Positions 7,280-10,020 of a DNA stretch of 10,020 nucleotides are shown here, piece by piece. Below the pieces are notes generated by a model. That model was not told the DNA's origin and searched no databases. It saw only the letters and a program-made list of their open reading frames with translations. Source of the DNA: JAQUVS01 sp964389735 (lineage in GTDB: Bacteria; Bacillota_I; Bacilli_A; RF39; UBA660); contig CAYMEJ010000031.1 of the NCBI GenBank assembly GCA_964389735.1, forward strand, positions 1 through 10,020. Direction: 5' to 3'. Every line of letters begins with the position of its first letter. The first letter of the stretch is position 1. The translations under genes were made by a program, and so were the position numbers.

Positions 7280-7310
7280 AAAAAAAGAATTATCTTTAAA
7301 GATAATTCTT
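7280..7310 (-). terminator. Palindromic terminator of the peptide-modification cluster
   Basis: Positions 7285-7310 form a perfect 26-base palindrome (10-base stem AAGAATTATC with loop TTTAAA). It is followed on the minus strand by U7 (7286-7280) and mirrored by T8 on the plus strand (7313-7320), so it can act in both directions. It ends the transcript after the acetyltransferase. Confidence 0.85.
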
Positions 7311-7318
7311 AATTTTTT
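7280..7318. repeat. Direct repeat copy 2 flanking the mannosyltransferase gene
   Basis: Second copy of the element at 5455-5494. The two copies bracket exactly one gene, about 1.8 kb apart, in the same orientation. Confidence 0.65.
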
Positions 7319-7342
7319 TTATATTTTTTATTAAATTGAATT

Positions 7343-7843
7343 TTATTTATTATCAGAAACTTTATTTACCCATTTCATTAAATCACAAGTAGATATTTCA
7401 TACCAGTTTTTTTCTGTGTTTTTCATACCAATATAAGTAAATACATTGACGGAACGTTGATTATTGTTTATACCTCCACATACATTATTAAATTTTTTAC
7501 AATCGTCAATATTCATAATATATTTTAACATTTTTCTTAAAATATCATATTTTCCTTGGTAATCTTCTTTAATTTGAATTTCACAAAGACATATTCCTTT
7601 TTCCATAAATACATATGATGTAAAAGCAACAGCATTACCATTATAATAATATATCAAAATATAGTAATCGTCATAATTATTTATCATTTTTAACCACATA
7701 TCATACTTTTCCTGAGTTTCAAAATCAGTTCTAGGTCTTCCAAAATATTCTTTTCTGTTACAATAATTATCAATCATAAATTTATAAATTTCTTTTGCTA
7801 ATTTATCTGGAATATTATTGTTTTTATCATATAATTCAAACAT
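7343..7843 (-). CDS. GNAT-fold acetyltransferase of the RiPP cluster
   Basis: The 166-residue protein fits the GNAT fold. A central strand YYILIYYYNGNAVAF (60-74) is followed by motif A, strand GICLCEIQIKEDY (83-95), then QGKYDILRKMLKYI (96-109), and later NNQRSVNVFTYIGM (127-140), the typical N-x-R-S...Y-x-x-x-GF motif before the last strands. GNAT enzymes transfer an acyl group from acyl-CoA to an amine. The pyrophosphate loop, usually R/Q-x-x-G-x-G/A, reads QGKYDI, so both later glycines are lost; cofactor binding may be weaker or altered. The ATG (7843-7841) follows the radical SAM stop by 9 bases, and its ribosome site AAGGAG overlaps that stop, which indicates coupling. In this setting it may acetylate the modified peptide or act in self-protection; both are inference. 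Confidence 0.8.
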   Translation of the reverse strand: MFELYDKNNNIPDKLAKEIYKFMIDNYCNRKEYFGRPRTDFETQEKYDMWLKMINNYDDYYILIYYYNGNAVAFTSYVFMEKGICLCEIQIKEDYQGKYDILRKMLKYIMNIDDCKKFNNVCGGINNNQRSVNVFTYIGMKNTEKNWYEISTCDLMKWVNKVSDNK

Positions 7844-7852
7844 TTCTTCTCC

Positions 7853-8896
7853 TTATTTAAATTCTTCTATTAGTAAATCTGCTAATTCGCAATAGAAATC
7901 AGATTTAACATCATATCTACCATTTTCTAAAAAGAATCTTCCAGGACAATATCTACATAGTTTTCTTTTATAACAACCTTGGCAATTTGAATGATTTACA
8001 AATTTCATATTTTTAAAATAATCCTGCATATCGTCAATCGCATCTTCAATTGAATACTCACAAAGATTATATTTTTTATCAGTAACTGTACAAGGTTTAA
8101 TATTACCAAAACAATCAATAAAAATAACACCTCTTGCAATTTGACAAGTAAAAACATTTTCTATTCTATTATTTTCATGCATATTTTTTAATGTTTCATT
8201 AACTTGTACTCTAAAATGTTCAGAATCACCTTCATCAGCTTTTATCACTTCAATTATTTCTTTTGGTGTTAATGATAATTTATTTCTGCCTTTTCCAATT
8301 TCAGTCAATTTTGGAAATATAATAAAATCATACCGAAACATTTCATTATATTTATCAGAAATTTTTCTAAGTTCATTTAAATACATATAATTTTCTTTAG
8401 TTAACGTAGCTTTTAAATTAAATTTAATACCATTTTTAGATAAAAAATTTATATTATCTATTACACTATCATACGAATTTTTTACATGAGTAAATTCCTC
8501 ATAAGTCTTGTTATTATATCCATATAAAGTTATCTCAACTAAATCAGGTTTATAATTAATAAAAGTATTTCTAACATCTTTGCTGAAATGAAATCCATTT
8601 GTATTTATATTAACAAACATACCATGTTCTTTTGCATACATATACATTTTAATAAAATCAGAATTTATAGTACATTCACCACCTGTTATTAAAATAGAAT
8701 TACATTTAAGTTCTAACAGTTGATCAATAATACTTTTAAACATATCAAATGACATCATTTTTTTAGTTGATTTGTCAACATAACAATGATTACAACGAAA
8801 AGAACAAGTATTAGTAATTTCTATTGAACAACTATGTAATTTATTTGAACCAATAATATTATATAAATCATTCATTTCTATTATTTTATTTTTCAT
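7853..8896 (-). CDS. Radical SAM/SPASM peptide-modifying enzyme
   Basis: The 347-residue protein has the radical SAM cluster motif CX3CX2C at Cys31, Cys35 and Cys38 (CSFRCNHCY), followed by TGGEC (71-75, with Cys where Pro is common) and NINTNGF. Its C-terminal part is a SPASM domain with nine cysteines (251, 262, 269, 279, 305, 308, 314, 317, 336), including CFGNIKPC and CX2CX5CX2C, which usually hold two auxiliary Fe-S clusters. Such enzymes make thioether or C-C crosslinks, or other carbon-centred changes, on ribosomal peptides; the reaction here cannot be told. It follows a PqqD-like protein with an 11-base overlap and a precursor gene. I start at ATG 8896-8894, preceded by GAGGTGG. The in-frame TTG four codons earlier lies just upstream of that site and is unlikely. 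Confidence 0.93.
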   Translation of the reverse strand: MKNKIIEMNDLYNIIGSNKLHSCSIEITNTCSFRCNHCYVDKSTKKMMSFDMFKSIIDQLLELKCNSILITGGECTINSDFIKMYMYAKEHGMFVNINTNGFHFSKDVRNTFINYKPDLVEITLYGYNNKTYEEFTHVKNSYDSVIDNINFLSKNGIKFNLKATLTKENYMYLNELRKISDKYNEMFRYDFIIFPKLTEIGKGRNKLSLTPKEIIEVIKADEGDSEHFRVQVNETLKNMHENNRIENVFTCQIARGVIFIDCFGNIKPCTVTDKKYNLCEYSIEDAIDDMQDYFKNMKFVNHSNCQGCYKRKLCRYCPGRFFLENGRYDVKSDFYCELADLLIEEFK

Positions 8897-9149
8897 TATC
8901 CACCTCAATAATATTTGATTCCAATAAAGTTCTTATAAAAGAATCATAATCCTTACTTACTTTATTTTTCGTTACATCATAAGTTTTAGTAATCATTTGA
9001 ATGAATTCCTCTTTTGATAATGATAAATTTTCCAAGATAATTTTTCCTAAAATATTAAATTGAAAAATATTCTTATTTTCAGTAATATCAACTAGTAAAA
9101 TTCCGTCATCAATATTTTTTATAACAAATTTCTTATTAATTCTATACAT
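8886..9149 (-). CDS. PqqD-like RiPP recognition element protein
   Basis: This 87-residue protein matches the PqqD/RRE fold: a short beta hairpin (KFVIKNIDDGILLVDITENK, 7-26), the helix-start pattern FQFNILGKIILENL (29-42, corresponding to the usual N-x-x-G-x-x-I-W-x-x-L), then KEEFIQMITKTYDV (47-59) and DYDSFIRTLLESNIIE (67-82). PqqD-type proteins bind the leader of a precursor peptide and present it to the partner radical SAM enzyme. It stands between the precursor gene and the radical SAM gene and overlaps the latter by 11 bases, the usual arrangement for such a pair. The ATG (9149-9147) has AGAGG 9 bases upstream. The typical Trp after the conserved Ile is Ile here. Although short and weakly conserved in sequence, the context makes the call strong. 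Confidence 0.85.
   Translation of the reverse strand: MYRINKKFVIKNIDDGILLVDITENKNIFQFNILGKIILENLSLSKEEFIQMITKTYDVTKNKVSKDYDSFIRTLLESNIIEVDNEK
8900..8906 (-). promoter_or_regulatory. Ribosome binding site deciding the radical SAM start
   Basis: GAGGTGG on the minus strand, with GAGG 6 bases before ATG 8896-8894 and inside the end of the PqqD-like gene. It supports the ATG rather than the TTG at 8908-8906. Confidence 0.8.
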
Positions 9150-9162
9150 ATTTTTTTACCTC

Positions 9163-9193
9163 TAAAAGAAAATCGTGATATATAATCACGATT
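9163..9193 (-). terminator. Hairpin after the precursor gene: terminator or attenuator
   Basis: On the minus strand AATCGTGAT (9193-9185) pairs with ATCACGATT (9179-9171), 9 perfect base pairs over a TATAT loop, followed by TTCTTTT. The stem overlaps the precursor stop codon. Because the PqqD-like gene starts 22 bases later with no visible promoter of its own, partial termination here would give much more precursor than enzyme mRNA. Confidence 0.75.
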
Positions 9194-9410
9194 AACATCC
9201 ATCTCCATCATTTGCAGGCCAACTATATGAATAACATCCCATAAAAATTCTAGTATCTTTTTTTTCTACTTGTGGTTTAAGTACTAATTTCTTTACCTCT
9301 GGTTTTTCATATGCATATAACATCGGTTGTTCATTTTCTAATTTAATAGCTAAATTACCATCAACAGGTCTAACTTTAGATGTATTACTTTTAAAATTAA
9401 CAATCTTCAT
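9192..9410 (-). CDS. Candidate RiPP precursor peptide, 72 residues
   Basis: A small gene with the best ribosome site in the window (GGAGG 6 bases before ATG 9410-9408) and a dedicated promoter. The first 52 or so residues look like a leader, rich in Lys, Val, Glu and Asn, with repeated K-x-x-V/L-K-P units (KPEVKKLVLKPQVEKKD, 36-52). The C-terminal tail FMGCYSYSWPANDGDGC (56-72) differs sharply: Cys59 and Cys72, Tyr60, Tyr62 and Trp64, then Asn, Asp and Gly. That leader/core contrast, the position directly before a PqqD-like protein and a radical SAM/SPASM enzyme, and the hairpin after it identify a substrate peptide. There is no double-glycine cleavage site and no signal peptide. I recognise no named class; sactipeptide, ranthipeptide (Cys-to-Asp) or aromatic cyclophane chemistry are all possible. 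Confidence 0.85.
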   Translation of the reverse strand: MKIVNFKSNTSKVRPVDGNLAIKLENEQPMLYAYEKPEVKKLVLKPQVEKKDTRIFMGCYSYSWPANDGDGC

Positions 9411-9432
9411 AATTATCCTCCATTTGATTAAT

Positions 9433-9460
9433 ATTATACTCGATATTAAATTTATGTCAA
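9433..9460 (-). promoter_or_regulatory. Promoter of the precursor and modification cluster
   Basis: The minus strand has TTGACA (9460-9455), a 16-base spacer and TATAAT (9438-9433), perfect at both boxes but without the extended -10. It sits 11 bases after the stop of the upstream gene, giving a leader of about 15 bases before the precursor ATG. Confidence 0.85.
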
Positions 9461-9471
9461 CATTTACTCTA

Positions 9472-10020
9472 TTATGTATTCATATTTTTTATTTTTTCTA
9501 AATATTTAATTTCTTTTGTTGTTTCATCAGTAGGATTATTATTAAAATCATTAATCATTCCATCTATTCCATTATTAGTCATTTTAAATTTATTAGAACT
9601 ACTAATATTACCTAATGTGATTTTAGGAACAATATCCTCTATTGCTTCTTCTTTACTATTATATAAATCTAAATTAATAAAATGAATATTATCATTTTCT
9701 AATGTTTTTAGCATACCATTCCACTTATCTATATATGGAATTAAATGATTATATAATCTTTTATTTTTATATAAATTATAGACAAATCCTGGTACATAAA
9801 ATTTTAATGAAAAACCTAAAATATATATACTGGAATTATTATTTATTTTTAAAATATTATCTAAATTACTTTTAACATCATTAAATACTTTATTAAATAC
9901 ATTTTCATCTTTAAGTACATTATTTGCACTCTTATTTTTATATAATAATATATGAGATGCTACAACATTATTTTTAGTATAATACATAAAATCATTCATA
10001 CCTACATCAAATATTATAAT
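9472..10020 (-). CDS. Partial SGNH/GDSL hydrolase-like protein, C-terminal 182 residues
   Basis: The open frame has no stop up to the right edge. The first visible residues, IIIFDVGMNDFMYY, fit SGNH block III (G-x-N-D, whose Asn lines the oxyanion hole), so the gene continues beyond the window and the internal ATG at 9999 is not its start. Later parts follow the pattern of YpmR-like lipases/acylhydrolases: a strand SIYILGFSLKFYVP, then YIDKWNGML and NIHFINLDLYN. Block V, normally D-x-x-H-P-N-x-x-G-Y, reads SNKFKMTNNGID, with Asn for Asp and Lys for His, so the catalytic pair looks lost. The protein is rich in Asn and Ile. No hairpin separates it from the precursor promoter 11 bases downstream, so readthrough into the cluster is possible. 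The nucleophile block with Ser lies outside the window. Confidence 0.72.
   Translation of the reverse strand: MIIFDVGMNDFMYYTKNNVVASHILLYKNKSANNVLKDENVFNKVFNDVKSNLDNILKINNNSSIYILGFSLKFYVPGFVYNLYKNKRLYNHLIPYIDKWNGMLKTLENDNIHFINLDLYNSKEEAIEDIVPKITLGNISSSNKFKMTNNGIDGMINDFNNNPTDETTKEIKYLEKIKNMNT

Noticed and set aside
7262..7300. Promoter for the mannosyltransferase gene between the terminator and its start
   Set aside because: Several TATATT/TATGAT boxes exist, but none has a reasonable -35 or leaves room for a leader with the ribosome site.
9472..9999. Treating ATG 9999 as the start of the SGNH-like gene
   Set aside because: The frame stays open to the window edge, and residues just before this ATG (IIIFDVG) form part of the conserved block with GMND.

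Overview
The window is very AT-rich and every gene I can support (one tRNA and ten protein genes) lies on the minus strand, so transcription runs from position 10020 towards 1. Strong GGAGG-type ribosome sites, sigma-A promoters with TTGACA/TATAAT boxes, short U-tailed hairpin terminators and a bactofirm low-GC gene style point to a low-GC Firmicute. TGA is a stop (end of the Smr gene) and tryptophan is read from TGG, so this is not a mycoplasma-type code 4 genome. The reduced, AT-rich style with a PMT-type mannosyltransferase and pilin-like surface proteins would suit an uncultured gut lineage near Erysipelotrichales/RF39; that placement is inference, not shown by the sequence.

Right part (10020 to 7343, read leftwards): a partial SGNH/GDSL hydrolase-like gene enters from the right edge; its C-terminal catalytic Asp/His positions look substituted. 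It is followed by a compact peptide-modification cluster: a consensus promoter, a 72-residue RiPP precursor candidate ending in a Cys/aromatic/Asn-Asp-Gly tail, a hairpin acting as terminator or attenuator, a PqqD-like recognition protein, a radical SAM/SPASM enzyme that overlaps it, and a GNAT-fold acetyltransferase coupled 9 bases downstream, closed by a strong palindromic terminator. This is the most interesting system in the window. No exporter or leader protease is encoded with it.

Middle (7276 to 4283): a PMT-family (GT39) membrane mannosyltransferase with a discoidin-like domain in its first extracellular loop, bracketed by two nearly identical hairpin terminators; then a PfkB-family sugar kinase overlapping a stand-alone Smr-domain protein.

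Left part (4286 to 1): a perfect extended -10 promoter, whose -35 box contains the Smr stop codon, drives two large single-pass surface proteins: a 441-residue pilin-like protein with a Thr/Pro linker and a 739-residue membrane-anchored protein with a long extracellular region. After their terminator, a second promoter with a matching core drives a 139-residue protein of unknown function. A tRNA with a CAT anticodon, probably tRNA-Ile2, runs off the left edge behind its own promoter. A speculative functional link is that the PMT enzyme glycosylates the Thr/Pro-rich linkers of the neighbouring surface proteins.
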